Origin: Dipetalonema caudispina
Lineage: Eukaryota; Nematoda; Chromadorea; Rhabditida; Onchocercidae
Direction of reading: 5' to 3'
Assembly: GCA_013365325.1 (NCBI GenBank)
Contig: JABVXV010000089.1
Span: 124,001-188,000 of the forward strand
DNA length: 64,000 nucleotides
Part shown: positions 25,501 to 38,600 of the stretch, in pieces
Position numbering within the stretch: position 1 is the first letter of the stretch
How the letters are laid out: every line of letters starts with the position of its first letter
The notes under the pieces: generated by a model
What the model saw: the letters and a program-made list of their open reading frames with translations, nothing else
The model's database searches: none
What the model was told of the DNA's origin: nothing
Translations under genes and position numbers: made by a program

Positions 25501-26410
25501 ATTCAACAAGTTAAAAATTACTTCTGTACAACAAATTGGAGAAAATAACAATGTCCAACAAAATGAACAATAATGCTGTATCAAGATAATAGAGGAAAAT
25601 ATAACGAACGAACAAATTGGAAATATTTACAAAAATAGTCATCTGCAACAATCTTCATAAAATCTTTATAGCCACTTTTGTTGGTTGCTAAGCGATCGAT
25701 TGATAATGCTCGTATGGAATTTCAAAATGAATTCAGAAAGATACATTAGGAAATACTGCTTTACTTATGCAATCCAACACATATAACTCATCTTTACCAA
25801 TCGTTGCAGTGTTTCTAACTTGAATTCAAGCCTTTGCACAACTCGAACTGAAAAGCAATATGACAAATAATGCACATATAGACAACAATGAATGTTTTAC
25901 ATAATTGAGAGAAACAAATTAAAGTCAATACTTTCAAAAAAGAAAAAAACAAAATAATGAAACAAACTATTAAGCAAACCTTTTCGCGCAATAAATCCAT
26001 ATAGCTTGCAATATTTTCATATTGTTGAATTAATGAATGTCTGTAAACAGGTATTTAAATGTCTTATAAAAAAAAAGTGTTGTTTCATCAAAAATGGGAA
26101 CTGAAAAGGAAACATGCAACGAAATGATACTGTATATTCTCTCAACTCAGGTTACAAGATTTTCATATTTTGCAAAACTGTAGTTTGTAAGATTTGTTTT
26201 ATAATAGTTTAATCCTTTTCAGCAATGGGTCTTTAGCAGGCAATTGTATTCATTGTTAAGAGAAGATAAAAAGAATAAGTTTTCTGAAACGCAAAACATA
26301 CAAAGTGTCACTAAGGACAATGCAACAAATTGCTCAAGCCTTAACTTTTTCTATCAGCCAACTGATAGAAATGGCCTGAAATACTTGTCCTTAATTCCAT
26401 GTTTTTTTTT
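22515..26410. other. Intergenic region between kinase and collagen
   Basis: About 3.9 kb of AT-rich sequence with no supported gene on either strand. The part just above 22514 should hold the collagen promoter. An acceptor-like TTTTAAG lies about 36 nt upstream of the collagen ATG. Short frames (22663-22854 plus, 25815-26000 minus) have no supporting features. A further downstream kinase exon in this region cannot be excluded. Confidence 0.55.
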
Positions 26411-29400
26411 TCACCCGACATTAAATTTTAATTTTTCGAATTCCCTGAATTCCACCATGAACTTTGAATAAAAAAAAGAAAAGTGAAAGCAGTATTTATG
26501 CTTAATCGATGTAAACATCGGAGATTAATTATTTTGCTGTGACTATGTGGTAGTTCATACTTTTTCTTCAGTGTTTCAATCTCTTCTATCAAATTGGGTG
26601 ATAATTCATGACCGGTGCCTGTAGCCGTCTCTCTATTAGTTGTACTACATTCTACACTGCCAACGCCACTCTCATCGTCAGTGACCACTTTCTGAAAATG
26701 TATTAAACTTCAAAAATGAAAGCGGAAAGTTAAATGAAACATTACCCATTTCAAATTAGTAACACAAGACAAATCAATTACTGATCTCGCTGTACTTGGT
26801 AATTAGTAGTTGCATATTTGAAAAAGATCCGAAAGAAATAATTCAAAAATACATTTACTTACACATGAAAAAGATCAACCATTATAAACTACTTATAAAC
26901 TACTTGAAATAAGATCGAAGATCAAAAAATTCTTGTCAACAGATTATTCACGGTGGCATATTCCGCAAATAAAAACTTTTAGAAATCAAGCAAAAGCTGT
27001 ATAAAGAAATTGACGGAAGGTTTCACCCGGAACAGATCTAACTCGACCAATTCAATTTCAACATTTCTATATATTTTATTTGCATGATATTAATCTTTAC
27101 ATACCGTTTGCTTTGAATAACTTTCAAAATATGTCAACGGTTCATTGGAATTCGGATACATCTGAAAAAGTATATGAAACATTAATTTATAACACGATTA
27201 ATTATGTTATTACATTAGGAACTCGATATATATAATTCTTTTACTAGATCCGTTCGATTACAAAACGCAATGCATCCTTTAGTAGAGTAAATATTTTGAT
27301 AGCTTCATTAGCATATAAATTCAGTTAACAAGAAAATCTGACCAAAACTCCTTCAGAAGGTAAGTATACAATGTATCAGATGTTGCGAGTATATTGTAAC
27401 GATCAGAAAATACATTGAAAAATGCACCACAACGAATGATCAACGGTTGCAATTCTTGATAATGTATAAATACAAAAGAAATGATAAACATAAGAAGGGA
27501 TGAAAAATGTTCTTTGTAAATTAGTCTACGAACTTATCATGTCGTGACGGTTGCCCAAATTATTCTTTAACAAACTATATGAGAAATTAATGGAAAAAAC
27601 GATTGCATCCGAGTTTGACTGATTATCTTTCAAATAATTAGAACATAGTAATCTTAAAGACAGTAAAGCTTGGTGAACAAACTTTGAAATGCTCTTCCAG
27701 GTATAATGTTGGAGATAAGTCGAGAATAAATAGTTCCATCAATAATTGTAATAAATGACACTGGCTGTTTAGGTGACCGAATGACAGACTTTTAGCTTAA
27801 TGATATCACTATAAAATACTTACCACCTAATATTTGAAGCATCCTCTATGATTGATATTGTAAAATATGAAGGAAAACATTCGGCTCCGATAAATCGTAA
27901 AAGCAATTTAAAAGTTGAAGGACAAGTCATTCACGAGATAGACGACTTCTGTCAGTTAATAAATGTACAAGCAACAAGAACAACGCCATACAATGTGATA
28001 CAATTTTAACGTTATCCTTTATTGGGGTGAGCAACCGAATCAAGAAAACGAATGATGATAGGTGTAAAAAGAAAGAAAAATTTTTAAATAAGTGTGGCAT
28101 ATGCTTAGAAATAAGAAATGACGAATGGTAAGAACAATGTAAGTAAATAAATACAATTTTATTTTGATTTTAGACATTTTCTTCATTCAAATTTAGCTTT
28201 AATTACATCGCCCCTATCATTCGTTAATTCTTATTTTAAAAATATAGCCAATATTTTTAAAATCAAAACACTGACTACGGTAAGATTAGGAAGTGGGTTG
28301 AACTCATTTGCCAACGATAAGAATGGGCCCGGTCGAGTACTTCAAACACCAAAATTTCCGAAAACTTATCACTTAAAGATATTCTGATTTACAGTAGTTT
28401 AAGCAGGTATTGAATACTTTGCAAAATAAAGTTACATTGAATGTTTGTTTTTTCCGTGACAAAAAGATTATGTAAACTATTAAAAAGAGAAAAATTACCC
28501 GGCGAAGTATGTCAAGCACTCTTCGGATTTCCTTGATGGAAGGCCTTTCCTCCGGTAATTTTTGCCAACAGCTGAAAACGAAAATAACATGAATTCTTTT
28601 GATCTTCGATTGAATTTGACACATAAGACTCTGGAATGTTTATTAAATAAATTTTCAAATTCTATTAAAAAAATATAACATTACTCTCGAAAAAGTTACT
28701 AAATAATGGAGGAAAGCACGTCAGATGAATTAAACTCTTACCGATCAATCATTTGCATAAGTTTAGCTGGAATATCTTGAATATGCGGTGGCCTCAAACC
28801 CGCGTAAACCTAAAGAATTTGAATGAGAATAAGACTTCAAATTCGAGAAATGAATCCTAAATCGAGAATCAAGATCTAATAATATCCTATAGAAAGGCCG
28901 GAATAAAATCTTCAGAAGTGAGATCTTGCAATAATCTCGATCGCCTAATGCAATCTTGTTCAGATATTAAAAAATTTTTATTTAATGAAATTTAAAACCG
29001 TAAATTCAGATAAAAACACACGCTCCACAATATTTCTTCGGCATTCTTACAGTCACTATATGGCCGCATTCGCGTAATTATTTCCCAAAGGATAATTCCA
29101 AAACTATAAATATCCGACCGCTCTGAAGGTGATGAACCAGTGATGATCTGCAAAAAAAGAAATGGAGCTCTGATTTCAAATTCGTACACTTTTTCACGAA
29201 ATATATACCCCACTTTCTTATTTTTAATTATGAATTATTTTAACCTTTTAATTGAGTTTTCATACCAAATTTCATATCAAGATAAAAGTTGTTCGAAAAC
29301 TGAAGAAAACACAAGAAACCTCAGGGGCCATCCATGCTGCTGACCCTTGTCTATACTCTGTATCGGTGTTCATATACACCATTGTGCCGAAATCCGCAAC

Positions 29401-31850
29401 TTTAAGACAACGGCAGTTGTCATCAAGCAGTAAGCTAAAGCAAAAACGATTTACATGTTACAGTACCCACAACTTTTTTAATTCATAACTACCCGCTCTA
29501 CCGTACTACTTCATTGGTTAATTCTTACAAAAAATAATATTCACGAAATTTCCCGCGAATAACATTTCATATACGATGCAGGTGCAGATGTGGGTAAAAT
29601 GTTACATTGAGTTTAATTGTCATGAACTATAACATATAAAATACAAAAGGCAGGCAGCTAATATTCAACAGTCGCTATCCATCTCTTTCAGAGTAATTGC
29701 TTGATAATCATGTAGTATAACATTTGAGCTTCATTTCATATTTCAACAAGTTAGGTATAATTTTTAGGAAGAAGAAACTCATTGATTAAACAGCAAGGAA
29801 TATCTTTTTTTCTTGTTCTCATGATGAAGCATAAAGTTAATTGCTAGTTGATAAACTACCAATGGAAAAGATAGAATTTAGAAGTAGTCAACTAGAGTTT
29901 GGCAACTTTTTAATACTCTTGCTAGCAAACAATGCCTCATTTTATCAAAGAAAATCGAAATTAAACTTTGACATGACGGTGCAACTATTCCAAAACTTGA
30001 TCTAACGGTGTAAACAAAAAGCAAATCATACTTGGCAGTTTTTAGATCACCATGTGCAAATCCTTTCCAATGTATGTAAGCCAATGCATCTACACATTGT
30101 GACGCCCAATGAAATGCATGATCTGCCTTATAACTTATATTTTCTGACTCATGCAGCACTGAAAATAAATTTTATCATTATCACTGCTATCGAATTGATA
30201 TATTTTCAGGGCTAAATTCTCGATGATAACATAGTCAGACATTTATATAAGCTTTCCAAAACAAGTTCGTCATGCCAAACGTTTAATCTCTTTTTTTCAC
30301 ACGTCTTGGAAGGTTGTCGCTGATCAGGTTATTGCATGGTCCTAAATCGAAACTTACAATTTTTACGTTTTTTCTCAATTCTAAGCTAGACCAAGGTACA
30401 AAGAATTCTTTACTGCATCAATAGTACATACAACTAAATCAGTATGGCCAATAACTACTGCTTGACAAAAAATAATTATAGTCTGGGATATTAGGCTCCA
30501 TTCATGTTTTGGGGCAAGGTTGAACATCTAACAAAATGGATTATGCATATAGCAGGGATACAGCTGTTATGAAAAAAAAAAAAAAAAAAAAAAACCACAG
30601 ATCTATGTAAATCGAAAGTTTCGTTAAAAAAACGAAAAATTTTTCACAGCTTACACTGATCAAGAGAACCACATGCCATATATTCCATTGCTATAGCATA
30701 TACGGGATAAACACATGCACCCATTATTTCGACCACATTTGGGTGGACCAAGTTGCGCATCACTTCCACCTTAAAGGGTTGTAAAATTTTCTCTTCAAAT
30801 TTTTAATAAAACTTCAGCAAATTTCAAGAAATTTCATACTTTATTAACAGAAAGATTTGCATAAATTTATGATGTCTCCCATTGATGTCAAAAATCATTA
30901 AAATTATTTTACAGCATCCCAGAACCTGGATTTCGATGATGACTAACTGCATAATAAATGTCGATTTTGGAAAAGAATGAAAATATTATCAAACATAATT
31001 TTACCTAGAACGCCTACATTTTAAATTCAATGGTTCCTTTAAACTGCCGGTAATATATTGTATGCTATCCTAATATCATCCCACTATTGATAATTAGATA
31101 TTTAAGTAGATCAACACTGGTAATGCAAGAAATATAAAACCTCGTGATAAAAAATTCCTCGGAGAACTTCATCGGTTGAATTGATAACTTTTAAAGCTAC
31201 TGTTATTTCTTTGCATTGCGCCTTCCATACATCGCTATAACTTCCCCTGAAAACAAACATAAAATTACTCGGAAAGAATTACACCTCACAACATAATCAG
31301 TTTTTTTTAGTTCCTCAGATTCGATTTCTGTGTGAAATCAAATACACAAATTCAAAAGGAATTCAAGAAATAATTTTAACGAAATGATTTTACATCAGTT
31401 TTATAAGTCCATCTGTAGCCATATTCGGCATGCAATAATGTTCTACTGAAATCGACCAGTCCTGGCAACTTTTGATAAAACACTCGTTTTTTACAATACC
31501 AATGCAACCCAATAAATTACTATAAAAATTATAGACATACTTTTTTCTTAGATTATATTTATAATCTAACTTAATAAATTCAATTTTTTCATCCCAGCTA
31601 TAAATCCATGATTTGAATATCTCTTTTCCATACAGTTCGATAAGAAGGTAGCAGTAACCGACATAGTGCAATTAACCTACCTTCCTAACAAACGATGTAA
31701 TTTGAAACTACAGAAGTCGACATTTAGGAATGGATCATCATTGTAACCATCGGCAAGTGTTAAGGATGATAAAGACTTATCAGTAACACTCTCCAATTCC
31801 TTTTTTTCTGCTTCTCCGTCATCAATCTTTAGTGGCGGCAATAACTCCAT
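26411..31850 (-). CDS. TAK1 (MAP3K7)-like protein kinase
   Basis: Ser/Thr kinase of the TAK1/MOM-4 type, which in this family acts upstream of p38/JNK and Nemo-like kinases in stress, TGF-beta and Wnt signalling. Exons: 31681-31850, 31141-31246, 30655-30769, 30032-30158, 29320-29434, 29022-29147, 28742-28809, 28499-28571, 27105-27161, 26561-26691 and a tentative last exon 26411-26444; about 373 aa. Visible motifs: glycine loop GRGSYSDV, lysine in VALKVI, helix-C glutamate in YHEVEVM, catalytic loop HGDLKTANLLL, DFG, activation-segment end GSAAWMAPE, SDIYSFGIILWEI and the C-lobe ERPSIKEI. SNEPLTY after the kinase domain resembles the segment after the TAK1 kinase domain. The catalytic loop has HGD where TAK1 has HRD. 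TTTTCAG abuts the first ATG, so this may be a trans-spliced start or an internal exon. The short C-terminus is the least certain part. Confidence 0.88.
30572..30594. repeat. Poly-A run in a kinase intron
   Basis: Twenty-three consecutive A on plus (poly-T in the transcribed sense of the kinase gene), in the intron between exons 3 and 4. Confidence 0.9.
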
Positions 31851-31857
31851 CTGAAAA
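31851..31857 (-). promoter_or_regulatory. Splice acceptor flush with the kinase start codon
   Basis: TTTTCAG directly precedes the ATG at 31848-31850. In nematodes such a site can accept a spliced leader, giving a message with no further 5' untranslated sequence. It could equally be an ordinary acceptor with an upstream exon not seen here. Confidence 0.55.
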
Positions 31858-33356
31858 CAAAAGAATTTGATCGGTCCGAATAAATTAATGATTCAAATTA
31901 AAAACTGTCAAACACTTGGAGAATAAAGAAGGATTTCCTGCCAAATTTAAGACCGGATAGATCTCAGAGTTATATCAATCCCGTCAAAATAGCTTTCATA
32001 AAATTTAATTAAATTATTAGCTATCAGTTTGCAATCGGCAATAGAAACATATAGCATCATCTATGTCACTCCACATCATCCCAACAGTTCTCACGACAAT
32101 AACATAGAGCTGACAACTCAAATTATTTGCAACTGATTTAAGATATGTTCCATGTTAAGAAGTGTCAATAAGTCCAAAAAAGAAAAAATTCAGCACCAAA
32201 TTCTTTATTAATACTAAGCAAGTAATGGATTCATCCTTTGGTAAAATCTTTAATGCACCGATGACGAAAATTTTTGACACATATTTCATGCATTTTTGCA
32301 GCGATACAAAGCGAAATATTACAAAACTGAAACAGTTTTAGACCTAAAAGAAGAACGAAATCCTGCTTATGACATTTAAAAAAAAAAACAATATTTATAT
32401 AGAAAGGTAAGAAATTTGGAAATTTAATTTCTTTTAAGAAGGGAACAGTCCAGCAGTTCAATACTACAAACGCGATGGATATCATATAGAATACTGACTT
32501 CGTCTGTTCACATTGATTCAACTTGTTTTCATTAATCATAAATTAAATGTGAATTAGCCCAATCTAAAATAATTTCATTTATCTTAATTTGGATAGATTC
32601 AATCTAACTAAAAAACAAACTTTAGGAAAGCTACTGGACCTTCCCATCTTAGCATGTAAGGATGTACTATGAACCAAATTGATGGAATAGCAGTTGAACA
32701 TAGATATCAAAAGTAAGAACGACATAAATCAAGTCCGAGTACTCAACACGGTAAGAAAAAGACCAATGAAATCCAGGAGGTTAAAAAAATCAGGGGCGGG
32801 CTGGAAATCAAATGAAAAGTTTATTAATTGGAGAGAAATGAATAATAATGAAATAAATGAAAAATCGCTTCGTACAGTATGAGTGACCAACTTGAATGTG
32901 AAATTGAAATACACCAAACCAATACATTTTATTTTCATTGAGCTTAGTCGAATCCAACAACACAGCCTCAATTAAATCTTAAATTCAACTCAGGTTATCA
33001 ATTCTGCTGAATTCAAATCCGTTTTAATATAGCATGCATCAAACACATCAGGAAACATCGAAAAAAAAAAGTATCTCTGGGCAAACGCAAATCTTATAAT
33101 CACGGGTATTTGAATTAAGACATAAAGAACTATTCTCGATCAACGTGTAGATTGTTGAAAAAATTAGAAATGGGAAAAACGCACTGATTTTAAAGTTGAA
33201 AAGCGTTTTACAATATCACGTTGGATAAAGCAGTATAAACTAAGAATGAACGAAAGTAACCCGTATGGAATAATTCAAAAAAAGTATCTTAAAACTCCTA
33301 AATCGAAGAGACAACCTTCGAGGAAGATTTTTTTTAACGTACAAAAAGCACAGCTA
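31858..33356. other. Gap between glutaredoxin and kinase genes
   Basis: About 1.5 kb with no supported gene. A 102-codon minus-strand frame at 32231-32539 is hydrophobic and lysine-rich but has no splice context or recognisable domain. The stretch should hold the kinase 5' region and the glutaredoxin 3' end. Confidence 0.5.
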
Positions 33357-34260
33357 TCAGAAATTTTTTTCCGGAGAGGGACGACACTTAGTAATCGCAT
33401 TCAGTAACATTCCAGCATTTTTTAACTGCTGCAGTTCCGCAAACCCACCGATGAAATTACCACAAATAAATATTTGCGGCACCGAGGTCTGTTTTGTGAT
33501 ATTAATTAATCCATTAACATATGACTGATGGTTTGCTGGGAAACGGCGCTGAAAATATAGTTATACTGTGGTCATAATCAAATTTTACAGAAAAAAAATG
33601 TGAAAATAAAGTTTGAAAATTTCTAATAAAAATTTAACTATGAATATAAAATGTTTCACACAAAGACAGTAGTACACTACTATTGGTGCTTCAAAATTAA
33701 TAGTTGTCAGAATTTATCAAGGATATCTGATCTTCAGGTTTCTTAGAAAAACTGATGAAATGTTTTAATTTGAAACTGCTCGCCATATCATTCCGCATGT
33801 CGTCAATTATCCTCACTACATTACTTGTGATAATAACAGCTCAAAAGTGCACTAAGTTAAATCCATCAATAATTACTCGAAAGTACTTTACTTGACAAAA
33901 AAGAATGTTTGGTACTGTTCAACCCAGTACTTCTTACTATCTGAAAATAATAATCACTACATATGACCAGCTTTCACTTGTGTTTTACCTCAGGTACAAA
34001 TTTTTTCTATAGTACATATTAGTATATATCCTTATTTAACATGAGAGCAAGAAAAACCGGTATCCTAATTCTTGCTAATTAACCTGATGAACATCCAAGT
34101 TGTTTTCCTTATATTCGATCCGTTCGCCATCTAGCAACTGTTTAGCTCCTACACAGTATGGACATCTCGGCATTGTGAAAATCACTACCGGAAAATTCTT
34201 CACTTCCTTCCGAATACTTTCTTCGTCCATTGACGAAGTTGTAGAAAGAAATTGGCCCAT
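33357..34260 (-). CDS. Dithiol glutaredoxin (CPYC)
   Basis: Small thiol-disulphide oxidoreductase that reduces protein disulphides and mixed glutathione disulphides using glutathione. Two exons, 34084-34260 and 33357-33548, join in phase 0 to give 122 aa. The thioredoxin fold is evident: VVIFTMPRCPYC with the active site CPYC at 33-36, cis-proline motif TSVPQIFI near 80-87, and the GNFIGGFAEL glutathione-binding segment. The length is normal for a cytosolic dithiol glutaredoxin. The N-terminus MGQFLSTTSS has the MGxxxS pattern of N-myristoylation, so membrane attachment is possible, by inference only. A strong acceptor 13 nt upstream of the ATG suggests spliced-leader addition there. It lies about 1.4 kb downstream of the CYB5R4-like gene on the same strand. 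Confidence 0.94.
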
Positions 34261-34273
34261 TCCTGATGCGAAG

Positions 34274-34280
34274 CTGAAAT
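34274..34280 (-). promoter_or_regulatory. Probable spliced-leader acceptor of the glutaredoxin gene
   Basis: GATTTCAG on minus ends at 34274, leaving a 13-nt leader before the ATG at 34260. A GTAAGG only about 20 nt further upstream is too close to form a normal intron with this site, which favours trans-splicing or alternative splicing. Confidence 0.5.
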
Positions 34281-35658
34281 CTTTAAGAATCCTTACCTTC
34301 CTCGAATTTATGAGGACTTCCCCTTCAGAAATCGATACAATAATAATTACACATCACCACAAATACGCAGCGCAGATAAGTCTTTATGCAAACTCTAAAG
34401 ACAATGGATCGGAAATAGAGAAATAGATGAAGAACAACGCAAACCTGACCCTTTGACCCCATAGTAATATTTTAAAAGTACTTCATACAAAAAACATAGA
34501 AAGACCTCTGAACCAACCTCTTCACACACTTCAACAAATGATCATTTCCAGGAAGCGATCACTAACGATTTCCTATTCCTAATGTGGATTAATAGCTGAG
34601 AATCGTTAAATGGATTAACGCTAACTTCAAGAAACCAGGCACCGAAAAACCCTTCTGGAGATCCGAAAAAGAATTTGTAACCCTCTATCATCAAATAAAT
34701 CACTGACTTATAACTTTTCATAAAAACTACTTTCACTTCGCTTTTGACCAAGTGAAAAAAATGACAAGAAATTTAAAGCTCCGAGTTTCAAGTCGATGCT
34801 AACCACTCCAAGATTACCAATCTATTTGTAAGATATATTTCGTAATACGATACTTTTCTAAGTAGCGATTGAACAAAAAGGCAAAGAAGTTTTATGCATA
34901 CTAAAGCAAAGATGGCATACTCACATGGACTAGAACCAATTATTTGCTGACGAAGGAAATTACAAGCTTGTAATAATCGATGTCAACAGGCCTATATAGC
35001 CATCTGAGCGTATCCTAGATAGCGATACAAAGCGCATTACTGATACTTAAAAATTACAAAATTTTGGATCGCTGGGAAAAGGAAACAACGTACAGAGTTA
35101 TATCAAAGCCATATTGAGCGATTCCTCTTCTGGATTTCATTTTGACCAAAATATTTAAGCAGAATCTTATTAATGAGCCTAAACCGTGACCAAAACAGCT
35201 CAAGTACAAACTGAGTGCAAAGGAAAAGCATGTTGAAAGAACTTTTATTGAAGAAAAAAAGTGGTAGATCAAGCAGTAAAATCATGCTAATGTAGTAAAA
35301 GCAACAGCCTACACGGCAATGAAACCTGGAGTACAAATCCATAGTCATGAAAGCCTCTATTTGATTTGTGAAATGCTTTTAACAACATACTACATTAAAA
35401 CTTCTCAAAAGACACGTTACATGAAAAATTCGGCTTCAAAGAGAGATCAATAAGCATCAAATGCGGGACAGCAGATCATCTCATGCACTATACAGGAAAA
35501 TGATCAATGGTTTTCCCATGCGATTTTCATATTGGATAAAGATAAAGTTCCTGAAGAAAATGTTAGTTGCACTCTTTAACACAGGGAATGAACAAAAGCC
35601 CAAATTAAGTAACTTTTTAAGCAAACATTCATTCAGTATTTTTAACGCATCTTTACCT
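34281..35658. other. Gap between CYB5R4-like and glutaredoxin genes
   Basis: About 1.4 kb without a supported gene. Short minus-strand frames (35054-35272, 35103-35348) overlap one another in different frames and lack domains. The upper end is probably 3' untranslated sequence of the CYB5R4-like gene. Confidence 0.5.
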
Positions 35659-35678
35659 CGAGGCAGACGGCTGCCTCG
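35659..35678 (-). other. GC-rich hairpin just after the CYB5R4-like stop codon
   Basis: A perfect 8-bp inverted repeat, CGAGGCAG and CTGCCTCG, with a 4-nt loop begins two bases after the TAA at 35680-35682. It is far more GC-rich than its surroundings. It would form a stable stem at the start of the 3' untranslated region. Confidence 0.7.
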
Positions 35679-35679
35679 G

Positions 35680-38600
35680 TTAGTCCTGGAAAATGTGAAT
35701 ACGTTCTACTGGCATTTCCAATTCTCCCAGCAATCTGTAATAGATAAAATTTAGCAAAATTTATTGACTTTTTACTATGGTCTGGATGATCGTGCTCAGC
35801 ATCTGACTGCATCTTAATAACATCTGGAAAATCTCGTAGTCTCTATGTGGCTTGTATAAAAAAGACTCACTTGCACTATAGCAGTGTATCGTTTAACAGA
35901 TTTTACCGATTAATATGTACTTACTTTGCTGCAAGATCAACGAAAGGATCTGGCCCAGAAATCAATATTCGATAACTGGTTTTCTCGGTATTTTCATCAA
36001 TATACTTTGAAAGTATTTGCTTCGAAATAATACCTAAAAAAATCTAAATAAAGGTAACTTAAGTTCTGTCCAGTTGTTTCAAAACTACAACAGAAACTAA
36101 ATCAAGATTTTTACTTAGTACTTTGAAATTTTTTCCATAAAAGACATCCTTAGCTTAATAGCACAAATTATCTTCGCAACAAACCTTTCTCGCCATTCCA
36201 TTCTTGGCCAGCCTCACTTAAACAATATTTTATTTCCAGCAAAGGATGGTTCAACGGTATTTCACACTTCATTAAATAGTTATCTGATATAATGTCTATC
36301 TCCTTTTTGTTGAAGACAATTATAGTTGCCCTAAAAAACTTAAACTACTTGGAATACGCAGAAACCAGAATAATTAAATCAGTTAGCCAACTGATAGATT
36401 TTTTGGAAGGATTTCAAGGAACTTTCCACATGAGTAATAAGAGTACATCTGAAAAAGATGCGAGTCTAATTTTTTTTTAAATCAAACACAACAAACCATA
36501 CTTTTTCTTGCTTTTCAAACGTTCAGCTGTAAATCGAATCATAGGGGTTAAGCCTGTTCCAGCTGCCAGCATTAGCACGATACCAGTGCAATCGGGCCGC
36601 ACATTGAAACATCCTAATGGGTCACTAATTTCGATCAAATCTCCTTAAAAATAACTGCTGAATTTTGAAAGTTTAATTGGTGAATGAAATATATTAAATT
36701 ATATAATGAACAGTAATTTAATTCTCTTTCAGAAACTCTGTTTGCGGTGTCCCACATACAATTAATCATTAGCAGAAACATTGCATTGAAATGAAAGGTT
36801 CAGATTTCAATCACTCACTTTGAAATATTCAAACATACAAAAAATCAACCAAAATTTATAGCTAACCACATTTTTTGCCATGCAATTTTGACGTGAAAAC
36901 ACCGTTTTCATAGAATTTTATCATAAATGATATGAACTGCCCATCTTCCGATACAATAACCGGAGTATATGGACGTTTGATCAAACTTCCTGCAATAGGA
37001 ATAACATAGAATTTTCTCTCAAATCTAGTTCAGATCTTTTTAAAACGTCAAATCCACGTACTCTTCATTGCCTTTAAATAATTATTTCAATCTAAAAATT
37101 CAACTTCAGTTGTTACAATTTTTGGATCGAACGCCTGAAACTACTCTGACTTGATATTCGAACTTTTCTAATATAAAATAAATTGCTCCAGCCTTCAATT
37201 TCAAAAGGAAATCTAATACAATGGCGAAAGAGCCTTTAAATTCATGATGAGCCATGTGAGCACAAGATTTCACCATTAACGCAGATCCGCAACAGAACGT
37301 GATGTCCTACAGGTACCATTAAACGACAATGAGAAGTCATTCGTACGACAACTGAACCAGTATCGTGTGTTACATGATACATCTCAAATATCTCGCAGTT
37401 TCGGTATTTCAGTACTAAAATTTGAGGATTTTTAAAGTGATGTAATGGAGCATGTGTTCCTACCTGAAATTTCGTAATGTTTCCATCTCTAATACAAAAC
37501 ACGAGTTTCTTCATTACACATAGAGATAAGTGATGCATGTTTTTAAAGAACTGCCACTAAAATTTCAGGAAATATCAATCAAAGAAACGGCACATCTTTT
37601 CCATATGAAGAAAAAACACACCTGGTTTATAATGACACGTTCCCGAAGTCCACTGGCGAGTAATATTCTCATCAATTCTTTTGCAAGAGAGAGATATTGT
37701 TCTGTCGTCAATATAAATAGCAAAAAGTTCATCAAAAATAGTTGTCGATATGTTTGCTGCAATCGAATCGAAGGCATTTGATAAAAAAAAGACTTTGTGG
37801 TGGGACTTTTCCGCATTTCCAGATGTAGAACATTCATTAAAAAAGGCGGATAGCCTTTTCTTTCTCAAGGCATTTCTAAGAAAAAATATATTTGTCACGC
37901 AATTTTTAACATAAATTTAAAATAAAAACTCGGAAATAGTAAACAGAAAATCAAAACCCGAAGATATGCCAGTGCTAAATGAGTGGAATGGAGATGAGAA
38001 TATTGAAATGCAAAGAACTGCTTGTAGTGTAAAAAAAAAAATGAAAATGAGATTGAGGCATAAAGAGTGAAAGTAAAACATAAAAATGCATAGAGTAAAA
38101 TGAACAGAAAGATGATACAAAACTTACTCCATTGTAATGCCTCTGTTTTACTGGAAAAATGTAATAAGAGTCTTAATACATTTTCCGCAAATTCCAAAGA
38201 TACATTTTCATCCCTAAGCTGATCCCACTTCGAACAACTTACTCGTAATTGACCGCAAGAATTAACTTCTGCCCTATAAATAATAATATTCAAACAAGAA
38301 ATGTGGAAAATTACGAAGTTAGAGGAGAACTAAGACATCTATACTTTTTATTACCTTCTTCTTACTACTGTAAGAGAATAGAAGAAATGGAAAGAACTAC
38401 AAAGCCTGAGCTGCATTTTTGAAAAAAATATCGCTAATAAATACAGGTTTTACCCAGCGTGTATTTGTTTCCGTATACCAAATCAGTTAGTTACAATTAA
38501 CAGAATGGAAAACATGATTAATTCCAACTTAAACATTTCTTCATGTATTTCCATATAATAAAGAATCAAACCATTTTACTCGGTCTGTAAAAACGATTAT

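Noticed and set aside
28233..28263. 13-bp perfect inverted repeat with a 5-nt loop in a kinase intron
   Set aside because: Made almost entirely of A and T runs, so chance is a sufficient explanation.
37575..37898. Overlapping minus-strand frames between CS and reductase exons of the CYB5R4-like gene
   Set aside because: A block at roughly 37.62-37.76 kb is phase-compatible as an extra exon, but its peptide resembles no part of NCB5OR and the gene is complete without it; kept only as an alternative in the gene entry.
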